NCBI GenBank assembly: GCA_045661345.1
Contig: JAZRFM010000025.1
Span: 62,001 to 126,000 of the forward strand
Length of the DNA: 64,000 bases
Source: RUG12461 sp045661345
Lineage (GTDB): Bacteria > Bacillota > Clostridia > Lachnospirales > Lachnospiraceae
Direction of reading: 5' to 3'
Numbering within the stretch: position 1 is the first letter of the stretch; each line of letters starts with the position of its first letter. The notes under the pieces are model-generated. The model ran no database searches. It saw only the letters and a list, made by a program, of their open reading frames with translations, and was not told the DNA's origin. Shown one piece after another: positions 7,320 to 16,733 of this stretch. Made by a program: the position numbers and the translations under genes.

Positions 7320-9404
7320 GTGAAATGTCTTGTCATCGTGGAGTCACCGGCAAAGGTGAAGACGATCAAGAAATTTTTGGGGAAGAATTATGAAGTATGC
7401 GCATCCAACGGGCATGTACGGGATCTCCCCAAAAGCCAGATGGGAATTGATACGGAGCATGACTTCGATCTGAAATATATCACGATCCGGGGAAAGGGGG
7501 ATATTCTCTCAAAACTTCGGAAAGAGGCCAAAAAAGCGGATCGCATCTATCTCGCAACCGACCCGGACCGGGAAGGGGAAGCGATCTCCTGGCATCTGGA
7601 AAAGGCGTTGAACCTGGAGGATAGGGATGTCCGGCGGATTACCTTCAATGAGATCACACAGTCCGCGGTAAAAGCTTCCCTCAAGCAGCCGCGGTCGATC
7701 AACCAGGATCTGGTGGACGCGCAGCAGGCAAGACGTGTACTGGATCGTCTTGTGGGATACAAGATCAGTCCGCTGCTGTGGGCAAAGGTCAAGCGCGGAC
7801 TTTCCGCCGGACGGGTGCAGTCCGTGGCTCTCCGGATCATCTGTGACCGGGAGGAGGAGATCAATGCCTTTATTCCGGAGGAGTATTGGACGCTGGAGAT
7901 TGAATGCAGGGTCAAAGGGGAAAAGAAGCCTCTGATTGCGAAGCTGACAGGGAAGGAAGACAAAAAGCTTGAGGTGAGGATCGAAGCGGAGATGAAAGAG
8001 ATCATCAAAGCGGTGAAAAAGGCGAAGCTCAAGATCCTGGAGGTGAAGAGAGGGGAGCGCGAGAAAAAGGCGCCGCTGCCCTTTACGACCAGTACGCTGC
8101 AGCAGGAAGCAGCAAAACACCTCAATTTTTCTACGCAAAAGACCATGCGGATCGCACAGCAGCTTTATGAAGGTGTGGACATCAAGGGGCAGGGCACCGT
8201 GGGTCTCATCACCTATCTCCGTACGGATTCGGTAAGGATCAGTGAAGAGGCGGATGCGGCCGCAAAAGCCTTTATCCGCAGCGCTCACGGCGAGCAGTAT
8301 GTCATGAAAAGCGAAAACGCAAAACGTCCGGGGGGAAAGATCCAGGACGCGCATGAGGCCATTCGTCCCTCGGATATCACCCGAATTCCATCCTCCGTGA
8401 AAGAGTCCCTTTCGAGAGACCAGTATCGTCTCTATCAGTTGATCTGGAGCCGCTTTGCCTCCAGCAGGATGGCTCCGGCCAGGTATGAATCCACCACGGT
8501 CCGCATCGGCGCGGGGGAATACCTCTTTTCCACCACGGCTTCCAAGCTCCTGTTTGACGGGTTTCTCGCGGTTTACTCCGAGGAAGAGGACAAGAAGAGC
8601 GAAGGGAACCTGATGCTGGGAAGTCTGGACGAGAAGAGCGTACTGACTCTGGAGAATACAGATGCCAAACAGCACTTCACACAGCCTGCGCCGCATTTTA
8701 CAGAGGCATCTCTTGTAAAAGCGCTGGAGGAGAGAGGGATCGGTCGGCCGTCCACTTATGCGCCCACGATCACAACGATCCTGGCGCGCCATTATATCAC
8801 GAAAGAAAACAAAAATTTGTATGTCACGGAGCTGGGAGAGGCTGTCAATGCCATCATGAAGCAGTCCTTTACCACCATCGTGGATGAACGCTTTACCGCC
8901 AACATGGAATCCCTTTTAGACAAGATCGAGGAGGGGGAGATCCAATGGAAAACCGTGGTGCGGAACTTCTATCCGGATCTGGAGGAAGCCGTGGAAAAAG
9001 CGGAGAAGGAACAGGAAAAGGTACAGATCGCAGACGAGGTGACGGATGTGAAATGCGAGTTCTGCGGTCGTAACATGGTGATCAAATACGGTCCCCATGG
9101 GAAATTTCTCGCGTGCCCCGGATTTCCGGAATGCCGTAATACCAAGCCCTATCTGGAAAAGATCGGGGTTAGCTGTCCGAAATGCGGCAGGGAAGTGGTT
9201 CTCCGGAAAACGAAGAAGGGCAGAAAGTATTACGGGTGCGAGGGTCATCCGGACTGCGACTTTATGTCCTGGCAGAAGCCCCTGGAGCAAAAATGCAGGA
9301 AATGCGGCGGATACATGATCCAGAAAGGGCAGCGTGCCGTCTGTGCGGATGAAAAATGCGGGTATGTCGAGGCGCTGCCACAGAAGAATGTGGAAAAAGT
9401 TTGA
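7320..9404 (+). CDS. topA: DNA topoisomerase I
   Basis: Type IA topoisomerase that relaxes negative supercoils; 694 residues. The TOPRIM domain is at the start (VIVESPAKVKTIKKFLG, then DPDREGEAISWHL with the Mg-binding D-x-D-R-E). The catalytic tyrosine is Y299 in GLITYLRTDSVR. Three C-terminal zinc ribbons follow (CEFCGR...CPGFPEC, CPKCGR...CEGHPDC, CRKCGG...CADEKC). The GTG start at 7320 has AGGAGG 9 nt upstream. Order dprA-topA is as in Bacillus. The Bacillus genes gid, codV, clpQ and clpY, which separate topA from codY there, are absent here. Confidence 0.97.
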   Translation: MKCLVIVESPAKVKTIKKFLGKNYEVCASNGHVRDLPKSQMGIDTEHDFDLKYITIRGKGDILSKLRKEAKKADRIYLATDPDREGEAISWHLEKALNLEDRDVRRITFNEITQSAVKASLKQPRSINQDLVDAQQARRVLDRLVGYKISPLLWAKVKRGLSAGRVQSVALRIICDREEEINAFIPEEYWTLEIECRVKGEKKPLIAKLTGKEDKKLEVRIEAEMKEIIKAVKKAKLKILEVKRGEREKKAPLPFTTSTLQQEAAKHLNFSTQKTMRIAQQLYEGVDIKGQGTVGLITYLRTDSVRISEEADAAAKAFIRSAHGEQYVMKSENAKRPGGKIQDAHEAIRPSDITRIPSSVKESLSRDQYRLYQLIWSRFASSRMAPARYESTTVRIGAGEYLFSTTASKLLFDGFLAVYSEEEDKKSEGNLMLGSLDEKSVLTLENTDAKQHFTQPAPHFTEASLVKALEERGIGRPSTYAPTITTILARHYITKENKNLYVTELGEAVNAIMKQSFTTIVDERFTANMESLLDKIEEGEIQWKTVVRNFYPDLEEAVEKAEKEQEKVQIADEVTDVKCEFCGRNMVIKYGPHGKFLACPGFPECRNTKPYLEKIGVSCPKCGREVVLRKTKKGRKYYGCEGHPDCDFMSWQKPLEQKCRKCGGYMIQKGQRAVCADEKCGYVEALPQKNVEKV

Positions 9405-9422
9405 AAATTTTGCATGTTCTGA

Positions 9423-9451
9423 TTGAATTTTTAGATAAAAGGTAGTATAAT
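9423..9451 (+). promoter_or_regulatory. Sigma-A promoter of codY
   Basis: TTGAAT (9423-9428), a 17-bp spacer and a perfect TATAAT (9446-9451), 25 bp upstream of the codY start. Confidence 0.8.
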
Positions 9452-9476
9452 AACATCACTTCACCGGGAGGATGGA

Positions 9477-10256
9477 ATGAGCGTACAGTTACTCGACAAG
9501 ACGAGGAAGATCAACAAGCTCTTGCACAACAACAACTCGTCAAAGGTCGTATTCAATGATATTTGTGAGGTATTGACCGACGTTCTGGATTCCAACAATC
9601 TGGTGATCAGCCGCAAGGGAAAGGTGCTCGGCACCAGTCATTGGAGCGGGAAGCCCACTATCGCGGAGCTGATCCACGATCCGGTGGGAGGGTTCATAGA
9701 CAAGGCCCTGAATGAGCGGCTGCTCGGCATCTTGTCCACGAAGGAGAATGTCAATCTGGAGACCCTCGGATTTGGGGAGGAGCTGTGTGAGGTTCATGCC
9801 ATCATCACCCCGATTGATATTGCGGGAGAGCGTCTCGGCACACTGTTTGTATACCGCAATGACAAGCAGTTTGACATAGATGACATTATCCTCTGTGAAT
9901 ACGGCGCTACCGTCGTCGGACTCGAGATGATGCGCTCCGTCAATGAAGAGAATGCGGAGGAGACCAGAAAGCAGCAGATCGTCAAATCAGCGATCAATAC
10001 CCTGTCTTTCTCGGAGCTGGAGGCCATCATTCATATCTTTGATGAGCTGGACGGCATGGAAGGGATCCTGGTGGCCAGCAAAATTGCGGATCGTGTGGGG
10101 ATCACGAGATCAGTCATTGTCAATGCGCTGCGCAAGTTTGAAAGTGCCGGCGTGATCGAGTCGCGGTCATCCGGTATGAAAGGAACCTATATCAAAGTAT
10201 TAAATGACGTCGTCTTTGATGAACTGGCGGCGATCAAGAAACAGAACCGACGATAA
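9477..10256 (+). CDS. codY: GTP/branched-chain-amino-acid-sensing transcriptional repressor CodY
   Basis: 259 residues, full length. The N-terminal GAF-type ligand domain (1-155) opens with MSVQLLDKTRKINKLLHNNN, which is typical of CodY. A linker helix follows, then a C-terminal winged helix-turn-helix (about 200-240; SKIADRVGITRSVIVNALRK). CodY represses nutrient-acquisition, stationary-phase and, in Bacillus, motility genes when GTP and branched-chain amino acids are plentiful. It is monocistronic here, with its own promoter and terminator, and sits immediately upstream of the flagellar operon. Confidence 0.96.
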   Translation: MSVQLLDKTRKINKLLHNNNSSKVVFNDICEVLTDVLDSNNLVISRKGKVLGTSHWSGKPTIAELIHDPVGGFIDKALNERLLGILSTKENVNLETLGFGEELCEVHAIITPIDIAGERLGTLFVYRNDKQFDIDDIILCEYGATVVGLEMMRSVNEENAEETRKQQIVKSAINTLSFSELEAIIHIFDELDGMEGILVASKIADRVGITRSVIVNALRKFESAGVIESRSSGMKGTYIKVLNDVVFDELAAIKKQNRR

Positions 10257-10299
10257 TTTTTTCACAAACCACAGACAGAAACGGATTTGCCGGAGCTAA

Positions 10300-10332
10300 A
10301 CGGATTTGGAGCTTTCCAGATCCGTTTTTTTG
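10300..10332 (+). terminator. Terminator after codY
   Basis: An 11-bp stem (ACGGATTTGGA at 10300-10310 with TCCAGATCCGT at 10315-10325, one G-U pair) with a GCTT loop is followed by a run of seven T. Confidence 0.85.
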
Positions 10333-10393
10333 TTTGAAATCGTCGATTTTGTAGATGTTTTTCAAAAAAACCGCAATATCATGTAAAAACAGC

Positions 10394-10421
10394 TTGTCAA
10401 AAGTTTAAATTTGAATATAAT
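10394..10421 (+). promoter_or_regulatory. Sigma-A promoter of the fla/che operon
   Basis: TTGTCA (10394-10399), a 16-bp spacer and TATAAT (10416-10421). Transcription should begin near 10428, leaving a leader of about 100 nt before flgB. No sigma-28 type element is evident here. Confidence 0.75.
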
Positions 10422-10426
10422 AAATT

Positions 10427-10512
10427 CTGGATGCTGGGGTGTGAAAGCGCCTGTTTGTACAAATAAAACTGCGTCTTTATGACATCGCAATTTTGCACTT
10501 CCTGCCATCCGG
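10427..10512 (+). promoter_or_regulatory. Possible folded 5' leader of the fla/che transcript
   Basis: The predicted RNA starts with CTGGATG (10427-10433), which can pair with CATCCGG (10506-10512). Inside lie a GAAA-capped hairpin (GGTGT 10438-10442 with GCGCC 10447-10451) and a short stem (TGCG 10470-10473 with CGCA 10486-10489). The flgB ribosome site follows directly. It does not match the c-di-GMP riboswitch consensus as I know it. Structure and function are inference. Confidence 0.35.
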
Positions 10513-10528
10513 GTGAAAGGAGCAGCCT

Positions 10529-10924
10529 ATGATCAGTTCCAATGCATTTAACTACATCGACGTGCTGGACAAAGCCATGGACGCGAGCTGGGAGCGGGAG
10601 ACCATTCTGGCGAACAACCTGGCAAACGTGAATACGCCGAACTACAAGCGTCAGGATCTGGACTTTGAGGCGGTTCTCGAGTCCGAACTCGGGAAATCGA
10701 AGTACAAACCCCTGAACGCCAAGATTGACGATATTCATATGCATCACCTGCGGCCGCGGATTTATACGGATTACGCGAATTTTTCCTACCGGCTTGACAA
10801 AAACAACGTGGATGTAGACACAGAGAACGTGGAGCTGGCATCGGAGCAGATCCGCTATCGGACGCTGGAAGACGCGATCGATTTTGATTTCAGCGGACTG
10901 AAAACGGCGATGCAATCCTCGTGA
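10529..10924 (+). CDS. flgB: Flagellar basal-body rod protein FlgB
   Basis: Proximal rod subunit, 131 residues, exported by the flagellar type III system. The N-terminal rod/hook signature is clear (ILANNLANVNTPNYKRQDLDF), and the C-terminal helix ends in the coiled-coil rod motif. AAAGGAG lies 7 nt upstream. It is the first gene of the fla/che operon and flgC follows after 24 bp. Confidence 0.96.
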   Translation: MISSNAFNYIDVLDKAMDASWERETILANNLANVNTPNYKRQDLDFEAVLESELGKSKYKPLNAKIDDIHMHHLRPRIYTDYANFSYRLDKNNVDVDTENVELASEQIRYRTLEDAIDFDFSGLKTAMQSS

Positions 10925-10948
10925 TCGGGATAGAAAGGAGCACTCCTT

Positions 10949-11392
10949 ATGGGACTTTTTCAATCATTTGATATCAGCGCAAGCGGCATGACGGCAGAAC
11001 GGTTTCGAATCGATGTGATTGCGGAAAATGTCGCCAATGTCAATACCACAAGAGCAGAGTCGGGCGAGCCTTACCGGCGCAAGATCGTTACGTTTGCCGA
11101 GAAGAAGGTTACCCCGTTTACCGATGTGCTGGCGCGTTCCAGACAGGCTTATCTCGGGAACGGTGTCAAGGTTTCGCATGTGACGGAGGATGAGGAAAAT
11201 GATTTTGTGATGGAATACGATCCGTCTCATCCCGATGCGGATGAAAACGGATATGTATCGTATCCGAACGTCAATATTGTAACGGAAATGACCAACCTGA
11301 TCGATGCCAGCCGCGGATATGAGGCGAACACGACGGCTTTTGAGGCCGCGAAGTCCATCGCAACCACGGGACTCTCCATCGGGAAAGGATAA
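10949..11392 (+). CDS. flgC: Flagellar basal-body rod protein FlgC
   Basis: Proximal rod subunit, 147 residues. The N-terminal motif is FDISASGMTAERFRIDVIAENVANVNT. The C-terminal rod signature is YPNVNIVTEMTNLIDASRGYEANTTAFEAAK. AAAGGAG precedes the start. fliE begins 4 bp after its stop. Confidence 0.96.
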   Translation: MGLFQSFDISASGMTAERFRIDVIAENVANVNTTRAESGEPYRRKIVTFAEKKVTPFTDVLARSRQAYLGNGVKVSHVTEDEENDFVMEYDPSHPDADENGYVSYPNVNIVTEMTNLIDASRGYEANTTAFEAAKSIATTGLSIGKG

Positions 11393-11396
11393 ATAA

Positions 11397-11708
11397 ATGA
11401 CAGCGATCACGGAACTGACAAACGTATCATCAAACGTCATACAGAAAACCGCGGACGAGTGGAAGGTCAAAAAAGACAACGACACCTTCGATTCCGCGTT
11501 GAACGGCGCCATCAAGATGCTGAACGAGACCAACGGCCTGTGGAACAAGGTCGCCGAAGAGGAAGTGCGGTTTGAACTGGGGGAAGCAGTCAATACGCAT
11601 GATCTGCAGATTGCGCAGGAGAAGGCAAATGTCGCTCTGCAGTACACAATCGCGGTACGGGATAAGGTCCTGTCGGCATACAAAGAACTGATGAATATGC
11701 AGGTGTAA
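11397..11708 (+). CDS. fliE: Flagellar hook-basal body complex protein FliE
   Basis: Adapter joining the MS ring to the rod, 103 residues. The C-terminal conserved part is recognisable: EAVNTHDLQIAQEKANVALQYTIAVRDKVLSAYKELMNMQV. A 114-bp gap before fliF contains a small hairpin (GTCATC-GAA-GATGAC) but no recognisable gene or promoter. Confidence 0.93.
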   Translation: MTAITELTNVSSNVIQKTADEWKVKKDNDTFDSALNGAIKMLNETNGLWNKVAEEEVRFELGEAVNTHDLQIAQEKANVALQYTIAVRDKVLSAYKELMNMQV

Positions 11709-11822
11709 TAGCCAGATACCCTTCGAGTCATCGAAGATGACGAGTTACGGGATCGGGTCAGAACGGATTCAGTCAGATCTAAACAGCCGTTTATAGATGA
11801 GTGGGATGATGAGGAGAGAGCT

Positions 11823-13427
11823 ATGCCTGAGAGACTACAACAGTTATTGAAAAGGATTGCCGAATGGTGGGCGAAGTTCACGACCAGACAGAAGGCGCTG
11901 ATGATCAGCCTTGCGGGAATCGTCGTGACAGCCCTTATTATTCTGGGCGTTGTGCTGAGCCGACCCAAGATGGTCGTGCTGTCCACCTGTGATACCACGG
12001 CAAAAGCAGGCGAGGTCAAGGCACTGCTGGATGGAGAAAGCGTGAAGTATGAGCTGTCCACGGATGGTTTAACCTTCTATGTGGAGGACAAGGATTACGC
12101 GACAGCATCCATTCTGCTCGGCTCCAACGGGATCCCCTCCGAGGGGTACAGCATCGACAGCGTCTTTGACGGAGGATTTTCCACCACCGAGGCGGATAAG
12201 GCGAAGAAATACCAGCTCTATCTGGAAAACAAATATGCGGACGCCCTCAAGACCATTTCCAATGTGGAAGAGGCGACGGTGTCCCTGTCCATTCCCGTGG
12301 ACGACGGCACGCTGATTCAGAGAGAACAGCCCACCTATGCCTCCGTCCTTCTCACGCTAAGCGACCCCATGTCGGAGGATGAGGCGGCGGGGATCGCAAA
12401 ATACATCTCCACGACGGTCGGCAATGACAATACCGACAATATCCTGATCCTGGATACAGCCGGGAATGTCCTGTTTTCCGGGAGCGATTCCAACAGCTCG
12501 GCAGGGCTTGCAAGCACGCAGCTCTCCCTTCGAAACAAGCTGGAACAGTCAGCCAGAAATGCGGTGAAATCCGTCTTGCTCGGAACGGATCTTTTTGATA
12601 ACGTAGAGGTGGGTGTCAACCTCTCCATGGATTTCAGCTCAAAGGAAATCGTGGATCATGAGTACTATGTGGCGGAAGGTTTGACACAGGGGTATCTCGA
12701 CAGTCGTTCTGTCTATGAGTCGGAGTCCGTCGGCGGCAATGCGGCGGTGCCCGGTACCGACAGCAATGACGATACGACCTATGTGATCCGGGACAATGAA
12801 TACACGAGTGCGACAGTCTCCGACACGACGGAGGATTTCCTGCCGAACGAGAAGATCACCACAACGCACGGCAACGGCGGGGATGTGGATTACAGCAATT
12901 CTTCCCTGTCGGCAGTCGCCACCACCTATGTGGTGTATAATGAGGATACACTGAAAGCCAACGGGACTCTGGATGATATGACCTTCGATGAGTTTGTGGA
13001 GCAGAATTCCGCCCGGAAACAGCAGGAGGTTGATCCGCAGTTTTTGACCCTGCTCTCCAATGCGACGGGGATTCCGACGGAAAACATTTCCCTGGTGGCT
13101 TACGATGTACCGTTCTTCCAGTATTCAAGCGAAAAAGGACGGTCATTGACCGACTGGCTGCAGATCATCCTCGTGATCCTGATCTTTGCCATGCTGGGTT
13201 ATGTTGTATTCCGCAGTACGAGAAAAGAGAAACAGCCGGAAGTGGAGCCGGAGCTTTCCGTAGAGACACTTCTGGATGCCACGAGAGAGGCAGAGGAGGA
13301 AGAGCTGGAGGACATCGGATTCCAGGAGAAATCCGAGACAAGAGTCCTGATCGAGAAGTTTGTGGACGAGAATCCGGAGGCTACCGCAGCGCTGCTGCGT
13401 AACTGGCTGAACGATGACTGGGATTAG
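11823..13427 (+). CDS. fliF: Flagellar MS-ring protein FliF
   Basis: Forms the inner-membrane MS ring on which the motor and rod assemble; 534 residues. A first membrane helix (about 26-46) is followed by the YscJ-type ring-building domain (residues 50-215; DGESVKYELSTDGLTFYV, NGIPSEGYSIDSVF, YADALKTISNVEEATVSLSIP). A central beta-collar region comes next, then a second membrane helix (about 443-463). A cytoplasmic tail binds FliG (VLIEKFVDENPEATAALLRNWL). Confidence 0.96.
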   Translation: MPERLQQLLKRIAEWWAKFTTRQKALMISLAGIVVTALIILGVVLSRPKMVVLSTCDTTAKAGEVKALLDGESVKYELSTDGLTFYVEDKDYATASILLGSNGIPSEGYSIDSVFDGGFSTTEADKAKKYQLYLENKYADALKTISNVEEATVSLSIPVDDGTLIQREQPTYASVLLTLSDPMSEDEAAGIAKYISTTVGNDNTDNILILDTAGNVLFSGSDSNSSAGLASTQLSLRNKLEQSARNAVKSVLLGTDLFDNVEVGVNLSMDFSSKEIVDHEYYVAEGLTQGYLDSRSVYESESVGGNAAVPGTDSNDDTTYVIRDNEYTSATVSDTTEDFLPNEKITTTHGNGGDVDYSNSSLSAVATTYVVYNEDTLKANGTLDDMTFDEFVEQNSARKQQEVDPQFLTLLSNATGIPTENISLVAYDVPFFQYSSEKGRSLTDWLQIILVILIFAMLGYVVFRSTRKEKQPEVEPELSVETLLDATREAEEEELEDIGFQEKSETRVLIEKFVDENPEATAALLRNWLNDDWD

Positions 13428-13466
13428 GAACTGTTTTACAGGGAAGTATGATTAGGGAAAAGTAGT

Positions 13467-14477
13467 ATGGCAGACGAGGAGGAGTACACAGGCGTCCAAA
13501 AGGCGGCGATCCTGTTGATTACACTCGGACCAGAGCGTTCGTCAACAATTTTCAAACATCTGAAAGAGGATGAGATCGAGGAGCTTACGCTCGAGATCGC
13601 CAACACCAGGAGTGTATCTCCCCAGACCAAGGAAACGGTTCTGGAGGAGTTTTATCAGGTGTGCCTTGCACAGCAGTATATCGCAGAGGGTGGTATCGGC
13701 TATGCGAAAGAGCTTTTGGACAAGGCTCTCGGCGAAGACCGTGCACAGGAAGTGATCACAAAGCTGACGGCGTCCCTGCAGGTACGTCCTTTCGAATTTG
13801 TCCGGAAAACGGATCCCAGTCAGATCCTGAACTTTATTCAGGACGAGCATCCGCAGACGATCGCCATGATCCTGTCCTATCTCCCGGCTTCCCAGGCTGC
13901 CATGGTGGTGGGAGCCCTGCCGCCGGACAAGCAGTCTGACGTGGCAAAGCGTATTGCCATGATGGACCGGACTTCACCGGATGTCATCAAGGAGGTGGAA
14001 CGGGTTCTGGAACGGAAACTGTCCTCGCTGATCAATCAGGATTATACGATTGTCGGTGGTGTGGATTCGGTGGTTGCGATTTTGAATACCGTAGACCGCG
14101 GTACCGAGAAGCATATCATGGAGTCCCTCGAGATCGAAGAACCGGAGCTGGCCGACGAGATCCGCAAGAAGATGTTTGTCTTCGAGGATATCCTTCTGCT
14201 GGACGACCGTGCGATTCAGCGTGTGCTGCGTGATGTGGAAAACAACGATCTCGGTGTGGCATTGAAGGGCGCCAACGAGGAAGTCCAGAACGTTATTTTC
14301 AAGAACCTGTCCAGCCGTTTGGCGGCCATGATCAAGGAGGACATGGAATACATGGGGCCTGTGCGTATGAAGGACGTGGAGGAAGCCCAGCAGAAGATCG
14401 TCAGCGTGATCCGCAAGCTCGAGGATGCGGGCGAGATCGTGATCAGCCGTGGCGGAGGAGACGAGATCATTGTCTAA
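13467..14477 (+). CDS. fliG: Flagellar motor switch protein FliG
   Basis: C-ring protein that couples stator torque to rotation; 336 residues. It has the N-terminal FliF-binding domain (VQKAAILLITLGPERSSTIFKHL), a middle domain with the EHPQT motif (ILNFIQDEHPQTIAMILSYL), and the C-terminal domain carrying charged torque-helix residues (DDRAIQRVLRDVENNDLGVALKGA). Its 3' end overlaps the likely fliH start by 8 bp. Confidence 0.97.
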   Translation: MADEEEYTGVQKAAILLITLGPERSSTIFKHLKEDEIEELTLEIANTRSVSPQTKETVLEEFYQVCLAQQYIAEGGIGYAKELLDKALGEDRAQEVITKLTASLQVRPFEFVRKTDPSQILNFIQDEHPQTIAMILSYLPASQAAMVVGALPPDKQSDVAKRIAMMDRTSPDVIKEVERVLERKLSSLINQDYTIVGGVDSVVAILNTVDRGTEKHIMESLEIEEPELADEIRKKMFVFEDILLLDDRAIQRVLRDVENNDLGVALKGANEEVQNVIFKNLSSRLAAMIKEDMEYMGPVRMKDVEEAQQKIVSVIRKLEDAGEIVISRGGGDEIIV

Positions 14478-15351
14478 TGTTTACAAATATTATGTTCCGC
14501 AGGAAAAGACGGATCAGACCCGTTATATCAACAGCAATGCGGCATCCGAAGAAAAAATAAAACGGTTTGCGGAGGCGGAAGCCAGAGCAAAAGAGCTGCA
14601 GAGAATGCAGGATATGTCTCCCTCGGAGGCAGAAGAGGAAGGTGAAGAGGGGGGCGAATTCGTAGAAGGGATTCTGGCCGATCAGGTGGATCCGGAAGGG
14701 CGGAATGTGGTCGGTGCGGAGGGCGAACCCACGCCGGAGCCGCAGGAGCAGGGACCGCCGCCGGAAGTGATGCAGCAGATAGAAGCACTGGTGGATCGCG
14801 CAAACGAGGAGGCGGAGCAGATTCTCTCAAATGCCAGGGCGCAGGCCGAGGAATTAAAGAAGGCTGCCAGCGCCAAAGGGCATGAAGAGGGACTGCAAAG
14901 CGGACGTGCCGCTGCCGAGAAAGAAATAACCGAGCGCATGCAGGAGGTAGAGGCGCTTAAAACACGCATACAAGCAGAACGCGATCAGGCGCTGAAGGAA
15001 TTGGAACCACAGCTTTTGGATGTCATTCTTCAGGTGTTTGAGCGCGTTTTTCATATCCAGTTCGGGGAGAAGAAGGAGATTCTGGAGTATCTGATCATTC
15101 ATACCATCATGAATGTGGAGGGATCCAGGGAGTTTAGGATCAAGACGTCTGAAAGCAATCTGGACTATCTGAATGCGCATCTTCCCGAGATCCGTGCCCA
15201 GGTGGGGCAGGAGTATTCGCTGGAGGTGATCTCGGACAGCGCTCTTTCGCCCAGCCAGTGCGTGATCGAGACAGAGGCCGGACTCTTTGACTGCAGTATT
15301 GACGTGCATCTGGAGAACCTGATCAAAGACTTGAAATCACTTTGCCCGTAG
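14470..15351 (+). CDS. fliH: Flagellar assembly protein FliH
   Basis: Regulates the FliI export ATPase; about 293 residues. The N-terminus is acidic and Pro/Glu-rich, followed by a long coiled coil (ANEEAEQILSNARAQAEELK, A/E-rich, residues 105-175) and a C-terminal vacuolar-ATPase-E-like domain that binds FliI. The TTG at 14470 is preferred because GGAGGAG lies 9 nt upstream and gives an MSNVYK-type start. The alternative GTG at 14449 sits deeper inside fliG with no ribosome site. Confidence 0.85.
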   Translation: MSNVYKYYVPQEKTDQTRYINSNAASEEKIKRFAEAEARAKELQRMQDMSPSEAEEEGEEGGEFVEGILADQVDPEGRNVVGAEGEPTPEPQEQGPPPEVMQQIEALVDRANEEAEQILSNARAQAEELKKAASAKGHEEGLQSGRAAAEKEITERMQEVEALKTRIQAERDQALKELEPQLLDVILQVFERVFHIQFGEKKEILEYLIIHTIMNVEGSREFRIKTSESNLDYLNAHLPEIRAQVGQEYSLEVISDSALSPSQCVIETEAGLFDCSIDVHLENLIKDLKSLCP

Positions 15352-15389
15352 GATAGAATTTTTATAGATCTTTTCATCTGGGAAAATCC

Positions 15390-16727
15390 ATGCAATACGA
15401 TGTAAACAAATATCTTCAGGCCGCGGAACATACGCATTTCAAGCGGATGGGAAAGGTGATGAAGATTGTCGGACTGACGATCGAATCCCTCGGTCCTGAG
15501 GCAAAACTGAATGACCTCTGCAAAATCATCATCAATGAGGAAAAAAATCAGGTGCTGATGGCGGAGGTCGTCGGATTCCGGGACAAACGGATCCTTCTGA
15601 TGCCCTTTGAGAACACGGAGGGCCTCGGTGTCGGCTGTACCGTGATCAATACCGGACATCCGCTGACGGTACCGGTGGGGGACGCTCTCCTCGGTCACAC
15701 GCTGGACGGGATCGGCCGGCCGACGGACGGCGCGGATCTTTCCGACCTGCCCTATGAATATCCCACGGAGGCCATGCCGCCGGATCCGATGGAGCGTGTG
15801 ATCATCAATGAGATCCTGCCGCTGGGGGTAAAAGCGGTGGACGGAATGCTGACCATCGGGAAAGGACAGCGAATCGGGATTTTTGCCGGATCCGGTGTCG
15901 GAAAAAGTACGATCATGGGCATGTTTGCCCGCAACACCAAAGCGGACATCAACGTCATCGCCCTGATCGGCGAGCGGGGACGTGAGGTAAGAGAGTTCGT
16001 CGAACGGGATCTGGGCGAAGAGGGCATGAAACGCTCCGTTGTGGTGATCGCGACCTCAGACACGCCGGCACTGATCAGAAACCGTGCCGCCAAGACGGCC
16101 ACCGCCATCGCGGAATATTTCCGGGATCAGGGCAAGGATGTGCTCCTCATGATGGATAACCTGACGCGTTTTTCCATGGCGCAGCGGGAGATCGGACTCG
16201 CCTCCGGAGAACCTCCGGTGACCAGAGGCTATCCGCCCAGTGTGTATGCAGAGATGCCGCGGCTTCTGGAGCGGGCGGGCAATGCCAGGAAGGGCTCCAT
16301 CACCGGGCTTTATGCCGTGCTTGTGGACGGCGATGATTTTAATGAACCCATCAGTGATCTGGCGCGTTCGATTCTGGACGGTCATATTGCGCTGAGCCGG
16401 CGGATCGCGCAGAAGAACCACTACCCGGCCATCGATGTGCTGGGGAGCATCTCGAGATGTATGAGCCAGATCGCTTCCGACGAGCAGAAAAAGACCGCCG
16501 GACGCATCAGGAACGTGATGGCCACATATAATGAGGCGGAAGACCTCATCAACATCGGCGCTTATAAACGGGGCTCCAATCCGGCGATTGACGAAGCCAT
16601 AGAAAAGATTGATGCCGTCAACAGCTTTTTGATGCAGGGAACCCATGTGAAATACACGTTTGAGGAGATGCGCGCGGAGATGGAAGCGATTTTTGAGCCG
16701 AATCAGGAAGCGCAGCAGGCGGGGTGA
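15390..16727 (+). CDS. fliI: Flagellar export ATPase FliI
   Basis: Hexameric ATPase that energises unfolding and entry of flagellar export substrates; 445 residues. It is homologous to F1-ATPase beta. Walker A is GSGVGKST at 167-174, the Walker B strand is DVLLMMDNLTRF, and the signature is ERGREVREFVERDLG. It is followed after 6 bp by fliJ. Confidence 0.97.
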   Translation: MQYDVNKYLQAAEHTHFKRMGKVMKIVGLTIESLGPEAKLNDLCKIIINEEKNQVLMAEVVGFRDKRILLMPFENTEGLGVGCTVINTGHPLTVPVGDALLGHTLDGIGRPTDGADLSDLPYEYPTEAMPPDPMERVIINEILPLGVKAVDGMLTIGKGQRIGIFAGSGVGKSTIMGMFARNTKADINVIALIGERGREVREFVERDLGEEGMKRSVVVIATSDTPALIRNRAAKTATAIAEYFRDQGKDVLLMMDNLTRFSMAQREIGLASGEPPVTRGYPPSVYAEMPRLLERAGNARKGSITGLYAVLVDGDDFNEPISDLARSILDGHIALSRRIAQKNHYPAIDVLGSISRCMSQIASDEQKKTAGRIRNVMATYNEAEDLINIGAYKRGSNPAIDEAIEKIDAVNSFLMQGTHVKYTFEEMRAEMEAIFEPNQEAQQAG

Positions 16728-16733
16728 CGATAG

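Noticed and set aside
9401..9430. CodY-binding box upstream of codY or flgB
   Set aside because: AATTTT-like stretches exist, but none matches the 15-bp CodY palindrome closely enough to claim.
10422..10528. c-di-GMP riboswitch upstream of flgB
   Set aside because: The GAAA hairpin is suggestive, but the conserved core strings of class I and the pseudoknot layout of class II are not found.
11727..11752. Regulatory hairpin between fliE and fliF
   Set aside because: A 6-bp stem without T tract or other context; likely of little meaning on its own.
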